Positions 1 through 6,837 of a DNA stretch of 11,262 bases are shown in pieces. Origin of the DNA: Desulfobacterales bacterium (GTDB lineage: Bacteria; Desulfobacterota; Syntrophobacteria; B119-G9). The notes below the pieces were generated by a model. The model was not told the origin of the DNA. It saw nothing but the letters and a program-made list of their open reading frames with translations, and made no database searches. The stretch is from positions 1 through 11,262 of the forward strand of contig JALXAI010000515.1 of assembly GCA_026992215.1 (NCBI GenBank), given 5' to 3'. A program made the translations under genes and the position numbers. Each line of letters starts with the position of its first letter. Within the stretch, counting starts at the first letter, position 1.

Positions 1-20
1 CGCCAGAGGCGGATCTTCGA
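1..20 (-). repeat. Left-edge copy of the dispersed hairpin repeat (truncated)
   Basis: Read on the minus strand, this is TCGAAGATCCGCCTCTGGCG. It differs at one of 20 positions from the sequence at 7510-7529 in the lptC-lptA junction. It has the same layout as the units there: linker CGAAG (19-15), arm ATCCGCC (14-8), 3-nt loop TCT (7-5), then the start of the returning arm GGCG (4-1), which the window edge cuts. The neighbouring 90 bp on the minus strand contain further GC-rich, repeat-like sequence, but nothing in this window matches them. This looks like a dispersed non-coding element. The family name is not known to me. Confidence 0.6.
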
Positions 21-120
21 CCTGGTTTTCCCACCCCACTTCAGGAACCTGGAATCCCCGCCCCTTCCGGAGTTCAAGCTGCAAGGGACAAGGGAAAAAG
101 GGTAGAATGAAAAAAAGCAC

Positions 121-174
121 TCAACCATTTCAACTCCCTCAACCTCCTCAACCTTCTCAACCATTTCAACCTCT
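121..174. repeat. Six tandem 9-bp units (TCAACnnnn)
   Basis: Six consecutive nonamers are visible: TCAACCATT, TCAACTCCC, TCAACCTCC, TCAACCTTC, TCAACCATT and TCAACCTCT. The first five bases are invariant, the last four vary, and units 1 and 5 are identical. On the minus strand the period is a multiple of three and reads as a repeating Val-Glu-X triplet. Such short 9-bp arrays occur in intergenic DNA of many environmental bacteria and may vary in copy number. No function can be assigned. Confidence 0.8.
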
Positions 175-543
175 TCTAGCATTGGACTACCGGGATTAAG
201 ATCGAAAATAAGACACGCAAAAACGTTACATGTCTTAAAGTAAGTATTCTAAAAGCTTTGACCGTCACTTTGTATACCACACTTCCCCGGTCGTCACGAG
301 TGAGCATGGGAGGTAACGTTCTTGAAACCCGGAAAAACCGGGATTGCGAGTACCAGAGAAGAAAAACCGGCGTGCATGGCGATCGTGTTTCATTCAGGTT
401 GCTGTTGCGCTAACGGGTATTTGATATTGGTTATCTAAATTTATGAGTAAATGGAGATATATGGCGTGATCGGCTCCGAGACAACAATGATACCCAGATC
501 GCCCGCATTCCTGGTTATGCTGTTTGAACCAAGCATTTGATCT
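175..543. other. Intergenic stretch without a recognised gene
   Basis: This is roughly 370 bp between the nonamer array and the terminator of the acyl-CoA ligase gene. Both strands are broken by stops apart from very short frames with no good ribosome binding site. The only local structure I see is a small perfect inverted repeat, CCCGG-AAAAA-CCGGG (328-342). It lacks a following T-run on either strand, so it is not a convincing terminator. No tRNA-like cloverleaf or riboswitch was recognised. Confidence 0.5.
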
Positions 544-592
544 CAAAAACAAACCGGGGATATGCCTTTGCTGCTTCCGCATTCCCCGGTTT
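544..592 (-). terminator. Intrinsic terminator of the acyl-CoA ligase transcript
   Basis: The minus-strand RNA can form a perfect 10-bp stem: AAACCGGGGA (551-560 on the plus strand) pairs with TCCCCGGTTT (583-592). A further ATGC/GCAT pairing lies inside the loop. Reading in the minus direction, the stem is followed at once by G and then TTTTT (complement of 545-549). It lies 15 bp beyond the ligase stop codon. GC-rich stem, U-tract and position together make it a standard rho-independent terminator. Confidence 0.85.
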
Positions 593-607
593 GATTCCAG
601 CTATTTT

Positions 608-2263
608 CTACTTCTTGTGAAGCTCTCTGAGTTTTCTTCTGAGAAGTTTCCCTGTGGGTGTTCTCGGAAGAGCATCCACGAATTCGATTTCTCTTGGCAG
701 CTTGTAGATGGCAATGTGCTGCTTCAAGAACTCTTTCAGGTCATCGAAGAATGTTTCTTTGGCCTCGTAGCCCGGTTTAAGAACAATAAATGCCTTGGTA
801 ATCTGACCCTTTTCGGGATCAGGCACACCTACGACACCTACGTCCGCCACGCCTTCAAACTTGGCAATGGCTTCTTCGACCTCGGCGGGTCCGATTCTGT
901 ACCCGGAAGATTTGATCATGTCGTCTTCCCTGGATACGAAGAATATGTTCCAGTCTTCGTCATGGTAAACTGCATCACCCATCTGGTTCCATCCGTCGCG
1001 CACGCCCTTTTTCTGGGATTTAAGGAGCCTGTTGTCGTCAACGTAAGGTTTCCAGTACAGAGTGCCGGAGGGCCCCTTAAGGATCATGCTTCCGATTTCA
1101 CCCGGCTTGCAGTCTTTCCAGTCCGGATCCACAACCCTGACCTTTACGCCGGGCAACGGCTTCCCGATGGAATTCGGTACGGGTTTTTCGTTCATGGTGT
1201 TGGAGGTTACCAGGTGCAACATTTCTGTTCCGCCGAGTCCTTCCCAGATCGGCTTGCCTGTCAGGTCTTCCCATGCCTTGAGTGTCTCTGCTCCAAGGGC
1301 ATCGCCACCTGAAGTATAGAGTCTGACGGAACTCAGATCATATTTTTTGAAATCCGGGAATTTCATCAATGCACGGTACGCTGTTGGTAGACCGGTCAAT
1401 ACCGTGATCTTGTGTTTCTGAATCAGATCGAGCATATCCGGTGGCGAAAACTTCGGTATCAGGGAGATTGCCGCACCACCCTCGAAGGGCATAAGGGTAA
1501 ATGTGCCAAAACCGGCGGCAAAGGAAACGGGAGCTGCACCACCAAGGATATCTCCGGGCTTCAGGTCGTAAACATACTTGTTTACCAGTTTTGCTTCAAC
1601 CAGGATGGGACGCAGGAAGTGAACACAACCCTTAGGAAGTCCGGTGGTTCCGGAAGTATAAAGAATAATGCCAATGTCAGTGGGCTCAAGCATGGTGGCT
1701 TCGAGATCAGCACTGCCCTTCTCAATCATTTCCTCGTAGACGCTGTCGCCATCCGCTTTTACTTCGTCGGCATTGCCTCCAATGACAATAACCTTTGTTC
1801 CATACTCAAAATTGGGTTTCGCCTGCTTAACAGGCCCCATCAGGGGTGCATTGACAATAAAGTACTTCATTTCGGCATTGTTAGCCACAAATGCCACTTC
1901 CTCTGCGGACCACAGCGGAGAAGTGGGTACCGGAATGGCTCCGATTTTTTCGATTGCAAAAATTGCCGTAACTGCCTGGGGAGAATTAACAAGGCGAATA
2001 CCAACTCTATCCTGGGGTTCAACCCCTAATTCTTTCAATGCGTTACCAAACCTGTTGACCATCTCCTGGAGCTGGGCATAGGTATACGTCTGATCCATGA
2101 ACTTGATCGCTACGTTGTCTCCCCGCCCTTCCCTGATGTGACGATCTAGAAAATAATCGGCCAGATTCATTTTGTCCGGCAGATCGTCTTTGAACTCATC
2201 AGGAATAATATACTCCGGCCACGTGTCTTTTGGGGGGAGGTAGTTTTCGGGAATTTTGCCCAT
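608..2263 (-). CDS. Acyl/aryl-CoA ligase (AMP-forming), benzoate/2-aminobenzoate-CoA ligase-like
   Basis: This 551-residue adenylate-forming enzyme should activate a carboxylic acid with ATP to an acyl-AMP and then to its CoA thioester in the cytoplasm. The family motifs appear in order: phosphate-binding YTSGTTGLPKG (about 202-212), GLGGTE (342-347), MGD (428-430), the hinge and CoA-domain segment REDDMIKSSGYRI (445-457), and PTGK near the C-terminus with catalytic Lys539. The overall pattern resembles benzoate- and 2-aminobenzoate-CoA ligases and medium-chain acyl-CoA synthetases. The true substrate cannot be read from sequence. I chose the ATG at 2263 because AAGGAGGA sits 7 nt upstream; an in-frame TTG at 2332 has no such support. 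It lies downstream of the CBS-ACT gene on the same strand and ends at a strong terminator. The PTGK lysine is the usual target of regulatory acylation in this family. Confidence 0.93.
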   Translation of the reverse strand: MGKIPENYLPPKDTWPEYIIPDEFKDDLPDKMNLADYFLDRHIREGRGDNVAIKFMDQTYTYAQLQEMVNRFGNALKELGVEPQDRVGIRLVNSPQAVTAIFAIEKIGAIPVPTSPLWSAEEVAFVANNAEMKYFIVNAPLMGPVKQAKPNFEYGTKVIVIGGNADEVKADGDSVYEEMIEKGSADLEATMLEPTDIGIILYTSGTTGLPKGCVHFLRPILVEAKLVNKYVYDLKPGDILGGAAPVSFAAGFGTFTLMPFEGGAAISLIPKFSPPDMLDLIQKHKITVLTGLPTAYRALMKFPDFKKYDLSSVRLYTSGGDALGAETLKAWEDLTGKPIWEGLGGTEMLHLVTSNTMNEKPVPNSIGKPLPGVKVRVVDPDWKDCKPGEIGSMILKGPSGTLYWKPYVDDNRLLKSQKKGVRDGWNQMGDAVYHDEDWNIFFVSREDDMIKSSGYRIGPAEVEEAIAKFEGVADVGVVGVPDPEKGQITKAFIVLKPGYEAKETFFDDLKEFLKQHIAIYKLPREIEFVDALPRTPTGKLLRRKLRELHKK

Positions 2264-2270
2264 AGTTTTG

Positions 2271-2278
2271 TCCTCCTT
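2271..2278 (-). promoter_or_regulatory. Ribosome binding site fixing the ligase start
   Basis: The minus strand reads AAGGAGGA, followed by 7 nt and then ATG at 2263. This near-perfect Shine-Dalgarno sequence decides in favour of the 551-residue protein over an upstream TTG extension. Confidence 0.85.
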
Positions 2279-2433
2279 CGTTCTTCTTGGATTTTGTGTT
2301 AACCTTGCCAATCTTACCTGACCCTCTCCCAAGATTCACCAGGCAAGATCAATCCTTAAACAAAACTGTTAAAAACTTAACTTCACCTCCTTTCCTTCAC
2401 GAATTACGTATCTGTCTTCAGAGTTGAACTCGT

Positions 2434-3042
2434 TCAGCACGAAGAATACGAGATAACCCTGTGTCCTTCTTCCTCGAGTTTCTCTACTATCCTTTTCGTG
2501 TCGCAATTTCCCACTCTGAAAGAATAAATCTGGCTGTCGTCAGATTTTTGGGGGACAAGGCATACGCTGATTATCTCACTTCCCTCTTTTTCAATGATCG
2601 AAGATATGGAATCAATGGCTCTACGAGAACTCTTAGGTTTTACGTCAATCCTCGATGTTGACCGAAGTATGCCAAGGACTTCAAGAAACGCGTTAAGCAA
2701 ATCAACAACGGTGATTACACCCACAAGCTTTCCCTTTTCTACAACAGGCATTCCTCCGATTCTGTTTTCTACAAGCATCCTGGCGGCAACTTCAATACTT
2801 TCAGATGCGTCTACCGCTATCGGGTCGTGAATCATTATGTCTTCAATGGTGATTTCTTCCAGCATGGAAGGAAAAAGCGCCCCCCTCAGGTTGGCGTCGG
2901 TCAACCATCCCACCAGTTTATCGTTGTCGACAACCGGGAGGTGCCTTATAAAGTTCGTCTTCAGAAGACGGATGGCATCCTCAACACTTGCGTCCCGTGA
3001 TATGGTTACAGGATCTGGAGTCATGTACTGCTTTACAATCAT
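2434..3042 (-). CDS. CBS-CBS-ACT domain protein (AcuB-like)
   Basis: This is a 202-residue soluble protein. It has two CBS repeats (about 1-54 and 66-120), with the typical openings MTPDPVTI and MIHDPIAV and the motifs HLPVVD..KLVGWLTD and GMPVVE.GKLVGVIT. The C-terminal region (about 128-198) looks like an ACT fold. CBS pairs usually bind adenine nucleotides such as AMP, ATP or NAD, and the CBS-CBS-ACT layout is that of AcuB proteins. No catalytic motif is visible, so a sensory or regulatory role is likely. The chosen ATG at 3042 begins MIVKQYMTPDPV, the usual start of this family, with AAGGA upstream (about 3054-3058). An in-frame TTG at 3075 is possible but has its AAGGA directly adjacent. 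The gene is upstream of the acyl-CoA ligase on the same strand, which suggests, but does not prove, control of that enzyme or a shared transcript. Confidence 0.88.
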   Translation of the reverse strand: MIVKQYMTPDPVTISRDASVEDAIRLLKTNFIRHLPVVDNDKLVGWLTDANLRGALFPSMLEEITIEDIMIHDPIAVDASESIEVAARMLVENRIGGMPVVEKGKLVGVITVVDLLNAFLEVLGILRSTSRIDVKPKSSRRAIDSISSIIEKEGSEIISVCLVPQKSDDSQIYSFRVGNCDTKRIVEKLEEEGHRVISYSSC

Positions 3043-3092
3043 CTTTTCTCGATCCTTACCCCTGGTTGTTGCCAATCCTTAATTTTACAGGG

Positions 3093-3119
3093 AGTATATG
3101 TTCGCAATTAGGATGTAAT
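3093..3119 (-). promoter_or_regulatory. Candidate sigma-70 promoter for the CBS-ACT gene
   Basis: On the minus strand, ATTACA (3119-3114) and TATACT (3098-3093) are separated by 15 bp. The -10 box is good; the -35 box matches 4 of 6 and the spacing is short. Transcription would begin near 3086, leaving a leader of about 45 nt before the ATG at 3042. This is by eye only. Confidence 0.35.
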
Positions 3120-3416
3120 TTTCTGCTGAGAAAATGAATTGCGTTTTGAGGTTCAGGAACTAGGGAAATTGGAGGTTCACCACAGGTAGTCTGTCAGCTT
3201 CAGTTGAGTTACCGCAAGATCATGCTCCCTAGAACTATATCGACACGTTAAATTTTATCATAGATTGAGAAATAATTATCAAGCTCGTCCTGAAATTAGC
3301 AACAACACCACATGCTTCTTTTTTTCGTTAATCTCTTTAGCTACAAGTCTGTCAGGATAATTTATTCTAAACTATTTCATTGTGGACAAAAAAGCAAGAG
3401 AAATTTTTCCCATTTC
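3120..3416. other. AT-rich divergent intergenic region
   Basis: This lies between the divergently transcribed CBS-ACT gene and pyrG. It is clearly more AT-rich than the flanking genes. I found no credible reading frame, tRNA or terminator. A 10-bp direct repeat, AGTCTGTCAG, occurs at 3188-3197 and 3346-3355, but two copies 158 bp apart are weak evidence for a binding site. The region probably serves as promoter DNA for both directions. Confidence 0.5.
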
Positions 3417-3444
3417 TTGTGAATAAATAGAAAATCTGTACAAT
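3417..3444 (+). promoter_or_regulatory. Candidate upstream promoter of pyrG
   Basis: TTGTGA (3417-3422), a 16-bp spacer and TACAAT (3439-3444) resemble a sigma-70 promoter. The predicted start near 3451 would give a leader of about 110 nt. It could act together with the closer candidate at 3481-3507. This is by eye only. Confidence 0.35.
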
Positions 3445-3480
3445 CATCTGTTAGATACCAACCAGTTAATCCGGGCGTCC

Positions 3481-3507
3481 TTGACTTTTTCGAAACCATG
3501 CTATATT
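3481..3507 (+). promoter_or_regulatory. Candidate proximal promoter of pyrG
   Basis: TTGACT (3481-3486) and TATATT (3502-3507) are strong box matches, but the 15-bp spacer is shorter than the preferred 17. Transcription would start near 3514, about 47 nt before the TTG start codon. It probably drives pyrG-kdsA-kdsC. Confidence 0.45.
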
Positions 3508-3560
3508 GCTTGGTGAAAATGTGTAAACTACTTGTCGACCACAAAAACGGAGCTTGAGAA

Positions 3561-5210
3561 TTGAGAGGTATGAAATTCATCTTCATAACGGGCGGCGTAT
3601 TATCTTCCCTGGGGAAGGGGCTTGCGGCAGCATCCATTGGGGCACTCATGGAAAGTAGAGGGCTTACGGTCACCTTTCAGAAGCTCGACCCTTACATTAA
3701 TGTTGACCCGGGGACCATGAATCCTTTTCAGCACGGCGAAGTCTTCGTTACTGACGACGGGGCGGAAACCGACCTGGACCTGGGACATTATGAGCGTTAT
3801 ACCCAGACCACCATGGGTAAAAAGAATAATTTTACTTCCGGCAGTATTTATTATTCTGTCATAACCAAGGAGCGAAGAGGGGATTACCTTGGCGGTACGG
3901 TCCAGGTAATTCCTCATATAACAGACGAGATCAAAAGCTGCATCAATAAGTTGCGGGAAGACGGTGCTGATCTGGCGATAATCGAGATCGGGGGCACCGT
4001 GGGCGACATAGAAAGTCTTCCCTTTCTGGAAGCAATAAGGCAGTTCAGGGTTGATGCCGGGAAGGAAAACGTTGTTTATATTCACCTAACCCTGGTTCCG
4101 TATATCAAAGTTGCGGGAGAACTCAAAACAAAACCTACCCAGCATAGTGTCAAGGAGCTGAGAAGTATCGGTATTCAGCCGGATATATTGCTTTGTAGAA
4201 CCGAAAGATACCTGACACCGGAAGTCAAGGCGAAAATCGCCCATTTTTGTGACGTGGAACCGGATGCCGTGATCACGGCCAAGGACGTTGAAACCATTTA
4301 CGAGGTTCCGCTCGTGTTCCACAAAGAAGGTCTGGATGAAAAAATAGTAAAACTTTTGAACATATGGACGCGAAGGCCTCATTTGAGAGCCTGGGAGATG
4401 CTGGTTGAGCGGATCAAGAATCCTTCGAAGGATGTCACCATAGCCGTGGTTGGCAAGTACGTTGACCTGCGTGAATCTTACAAAAGCCTCAACGAGGCGC
4501 TTATTCATGGTGGTTGTGCCAACGACGCCAGGGTCAACATACGGTACGTGGACTCGGAGGAAGTTGAAAAAGAAGGTGGGGAAGAGCTGGTAAAAGATGT
4601 TGATGGGGTTCTGGTCCCCGGTGGGTTCGGGTCGCGAGGGATAGAAGGGAAAATCAAGGCCATAAAGTACGCCCGGGAAAACCGTGTTCCTTTCTTCGGG
4701 ATATGCCTGGGAATGCAACTGGCCGTGGTGGAATTCGCCCGAAACGTGGGAAAACTTGAGGGGGCTCACAGCGAGGAATTCAATCCGCATACCCCGTATC
4801 CTGTCATATACCTGATGAGGGAATGGTTTGATTATCAAACGCAGAAAATAGTTTACCGTGACGAGAAAAGCGATTATGGCGGCACAATGAGACTGGGCGC
4901 GTATCCGTGTATCCTCGAAAACGACAGCCTGGCATATTCGGCTTACAGGACAAGGGAAGTGTTCGAAAGGCACAGGCATCGTTATGAATTTAACAAGGAG
5001 TATTTCGACACCCTGGGAGAGGCAGGCCTGCGATTTACCGGAATGTCTCCGGACAGGAGCCTTGTTGAAATAGTTGAACTCAAGGAACACCCGTGGTTCC
5101 TGGGATGCCAGTTTCACCCCGAATTCAAATCACGACCGATGAAGCCACATCCTCTTTTTGCGTCGTTTATCGAAGCCGCGCTTAAGCGCAAAGAGAACAG
5201 CGGACAATAG
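3561..5210 (+). CDS. pyrG: CTP synthase
   Basis: It converts UTP, ATP and glutamine to CTP in the last step of pyrimidine nucleotide synthesis (cytoplasmic, tetrameric). The synthetase domain opens with the P-loop-like TGGVLSSLGKG (10-20) and contains KLDPYINVDPGTM (41-53), EIGGTVGDIES (142-152) and KTKPTQHSVKELRSIGIQPD (189-208). A glutamine amidotransferase domain follows from about residue 290, with nucleophile Cys382 in GICLGMQ and the His519/Glu521 pair in FHPEF. The length (549) is normal. The TTG at 3561 has GGAG 8 nt upstream and gives an N-terminus of family-like length. An ATG at 3570 (MKFIFITGG) is the alternative, three residues shorter. kdsA follows after 6 nt, so the two are probably co-translated. 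CTP is the activating nucleotide for KDO, which fits the neighbourhood. Confidence 0.97.
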   Translation: MRGMKFIFITGGVLSSLGKGLAAASIGALMESRGLTVTFQKLDPYINVDPGTMNPFQHGEVFVTDDGAETDLDLGHYERYTQTTMGKKNNFTSGSIYYSVITKERRGDYLGGTVQVIPHITDEIKSCINKLREDGADLAIIEIGGTVGDIESLPFLEAIRQFRVDAGKENVVYIHLTLVPYIKVAGELKTKPTQHSVKELRSIGIQPDILLCRTERYLTPEVKAKIAHFCDVEPDAVITAKDVETIYEVPLVFHKEGLDEKIVKLLNIWTRRPHLRAWEMLVERIKNPSKDVTIAVVGKYVDLRESYKSLNEALIHGGCANDARVNIRYVDSEEVEKEGGEELVKDVDGVLVPGGFGSRGIEGKIKAIKYARENRVPFFGICLGMQLAVVEFARNVGKLEGAHSEEFNPHTPYPVIYLMREWFDYQTQKIVYRDEKSDYGGTMRLGAYPCILENDSLAYSAYRTREVFERHRHRYEFNKEYFDTLGEAGLRFTGMSPDRSLVEIVELKEHPWFLGCQFHPEFKSRPMKPHPLFASFIEAALKRKENSGQ

Positions 5211-5216
5211 AGCGGA

Positions 5217-6041
5217 ATGGCGGAATTGATAGAAAAGGTATTCAAAAACGGTGAATTTTTCCTGATTGCCGGCCCCTGTGTCATAGAAAATCCGGAGCAC
5301 ACGTACCGTGTCGCCAGGAAGTTGAAGGAGCTCTGTGAAAGACACGGACTGCTCTACGTCCTGAAAAGCTCCTATGACAAGGCAAACAGGAGTTCCATAG
5401 ATTCTTTCAGGGGACCCGGATTGCAGGAAGGGTTGAGGATTCTCGCTTCAATAAAGAGAGACCTCCGTATTCCCGTTACCACCGACGTGCACGGTGTATC
5501 AGAGGTGGAAAAAGCTGCCGAAGTAGTGGATATAATACAGATTCCTGCTTTTCTTTGCCGGCAGACCGATCTGCTCGTGGCTGCCGGGGAAACCGGAAAG
5601 GCGGTGAATGTAAAAAAAGGCCAGTTCATGGCGCCTTGGGACATGCGTAACGTGGTTGAAAAAATCGCTTCCACGGGAAATGAGAACATAATGCTCACGG
5701 AGCGCGGATCTGTTTTTGGTTACAACAATCTCGTGGTCGATTTCAGGTCCCTCGTCATAATGAAAGAGTTCGGAGTGCCCGTGGTTTTTGATGCCACTCA
5801 CAGTGTTCAGCTTCCGGGAGGAAAAGGGAAGTGCTCCGGTGGCAGAAGAGAGTACGTGTGGCCGCTCACAAAAGCAGCTCTGGCTGTCGGGGTAAATGGA
5901 ATATTTATGGAAGTCCACGAAAACCCTGACAGGGCGCTCTGTGACGGACCCAACTCGATGCCGCTGCATGCGATGGACGAAGTGATTGAAGAACTAAAGA
6001 AACTTTCACTCATGGACTGGGGAGGAATAAATATTAGCTGA
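5217..6041 (+). CDS. kdsA: 3-deoxy-D-manno-octulosonate 8-phosphate synthase, metal-dependent type
   Basis: It condenses phosphoenolpyruvate with arabinose 5-phosphate to KDO 8-phosphate, the committed step of KDO synthesis for LPS inner core. The 274-residue TIM-barrel protein carries IAGPC (17-21), KSSYDKANRSSIDSFRGPG (50-68), PAFLCRQTDLL (110-120), NVKKGQFMAPWDM (131-143) and DATHSVQLPGG (192-202). The four residues expected to bind metal in the metal-dependent class (Aquifex type) are present: Cys21, His195, Glu232 and Asp243. Metal-independent enzymes such as that of E. coli have Asn in place of the Cys. The ATG lies 6 nt after the pyrG stop with only a weak ribosome binding site, which suggests translational coupling. 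kdsC follows directly, without the kdsD gene often found between them. Confidence 0.97.
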   Translation: MAELIEKVFKNGEFFLIAGPCVIENPEHTYRVARKLKELCERHGLLYVLKSSYDKANRSSIDSFRGPGLQEGLRILASIKRDLRIPVTTDVHGVSEVEKAAEVVDIIQIPAFLCRQTDLLVAAGETGKAVNVKKGQFMAPWDMRNVVEKIASTGNENIMLTERGSVFGYNNLVVDFRSLVIMKEFGVPVVFDATHSVQLPGGKGKCSGGRREYVWPLTKAALAVGVNGIFMEVHENPDRALCDGPNSMPLHAMDEVIEELKKLSLMDWGGINIS

Positions 6042-6098
6042 GTCGGCCTGAAGCGATGGGCTGCTTCAGAGTTTTTCGTTCTTGTTGAAGAGGGGGCC

Positions 6099-6635
6099 AT
6101 GGAAGTACCGCGATATCTTTTGAAAAGGCTGAAACCGATCAGGTTGCTGCTTCTTGATGTAGACGGGGTATTGACCGATGGGGGCCTGGTTTATCACGAT
6201 GATGGATCGGAGAGTAAAGTTTTTGACGTAAAGGATGGGCACGGAATAAAACTGCTTCAACGTGCCGGAATTGAAGTGGGATTTTTGACGGGGAGATATT
6301 CCAGGGCGGCGAGGAACAGAGCGAGAGATTTGGGCATAGAGCTTGTCCTGGAAGGAATAAAGAACAAGATTAAAGCGTATGAAGAAGTGTTAACCAGGAA
6401 AAATTTGAGCGATGAAGAAGTTGCATTTATGGGAGACGATTTAGTCGACATTCCGGTACTCAGGAGAGTAGGTCTCGCTGTTTCTGTACCGGATGCCTGC
6501 CAGGATGTGTTTCCATACGTTCACTATATTACCCAGCACTCTGGCGGTAAGGGAGCGTGCCGGGAGATATGCGAAATGATCCTCAAAGCACAAAAGAAGT
6601 GGTCGTCTGTAACTGACCGATATTTTGAGGATTAA
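6099..6635 (+). CDS. kdsC: 3-deoxy-D-manno-octulosonate 8-phosphate phosphatase
   Basis: This HAD-superfamily phosphatase removes the phosphate from KDO 8-phosphate, giving free KDO for activation. The 178-residue protein is capless, as usual for KdsC, which works as a tetramer. Motif I is DVDGVLTDG (20-28) with nucleophile Asp20 and Asp22. Motif II is LTGR (63-66, Thr64). Motif III is the Lys of GIKNK (about 88-90). Motif IV is GDDLVDIP (112-119). The GGKGACREI segment near 149-157 is typical of KdsC. A purine-rich ribosome binding site (AGAGGGGG) stands just before the ATG. It lies 57 bp after kdsA and is followed by a 202-bp AT-rich gap with its own candidate promoter before lptC. Confidence 0.95.
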   Translation: MEVPRYLLKRLKPIRLLLLDVDGVLTDGGLVYHDDGSESKVFDVKDGHGIKLLQRAGIEVGFLTGRYSRAARNRARDLGIELVLEGIKNKIKAYEEVLTRKNLSDEEVAFMGDDLVDIPVLRRVGLAVSVPDACQDVFPYVHYITQHSGGKGACREICEMILKAQKKWSSVTDRYFED

Positions 6636-6685
6636 CCTCTTCTACTCGAAGTTTTTCTTCCCCGCATCGGGTCGACAAGATAAAC

Positions 6686-6715
6686 TTTACAGTAAAAAGG
6701 CTTAAGTGATATAGT
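6686..6715 (+). promoter_or_regulatory. Candidate internal promoter for the lptCAB-rpoN block
   Basis: TTTACA (6686-6691) and TATAGT (6710-6715) are separated by 18 bp, each matching the sigma-70 consensus at 5 of 6 positions. They sit in the 202-bp AT-rich gap between kdsC and lptC. Transcription would start near 6722 and leave a leader of about 115 nt. That leader contains an inverted repeat, TTCAA-GATATA-TTGAA (6795-6810). The site could uncouple LPS transport and rpoN from pyrG-kdsAC. This is by eye only. Confidence 0.5.
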
Positions 6716-6837
6716 TCGAATAGTGATACGTGTTATTTGTTTCGTCAAATCAAGAGATTACCCTTTTGAGATGTTCAAACGAACTGAGAATTTCTTCAAG
6801 ATATATTGAAACGTTACGATGAATTTCTGGAAGTAAC

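Noticed and set aside
328..342. CCCGG-AAAAA-CCGGG as a terminator
   Set aside because: The stem is only 5 bp and no T-run follows on either strand.
441..536. 31-codon minus-strand open frame starting at the ATG at 536
   Set aside because: The translated text looks protein-like in part, but it is very short, has at best a weak GAG before the ATG, and lies just past the terminator of the ligase gene.
524..1312. Long plus-strand open frame opposite the acyl-CoA ligase
   Set aside because: It is fully antisense to a gene with all family motifs, has no recognisable domain and is a codon-bias shadow. The same applies to the long minus-strand frame at 4086-5117 opposite pyrG.
2264..2332. N-terminal extension of the acyl-CoA ligase to a TTG at 2332
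   Set aside because: The extension is unlike the family N-terminus and a strong ribosome binding site precedes the ATG at 2263.
3043..3560. tRNA, riboswitch or sigma-54 (-24/-12) promoter in the divergent intergenic region
   Set aside because: No cloverleaf, known aptamer core or TGGC-N-TTGC pair at the right spacing could be found by eye.
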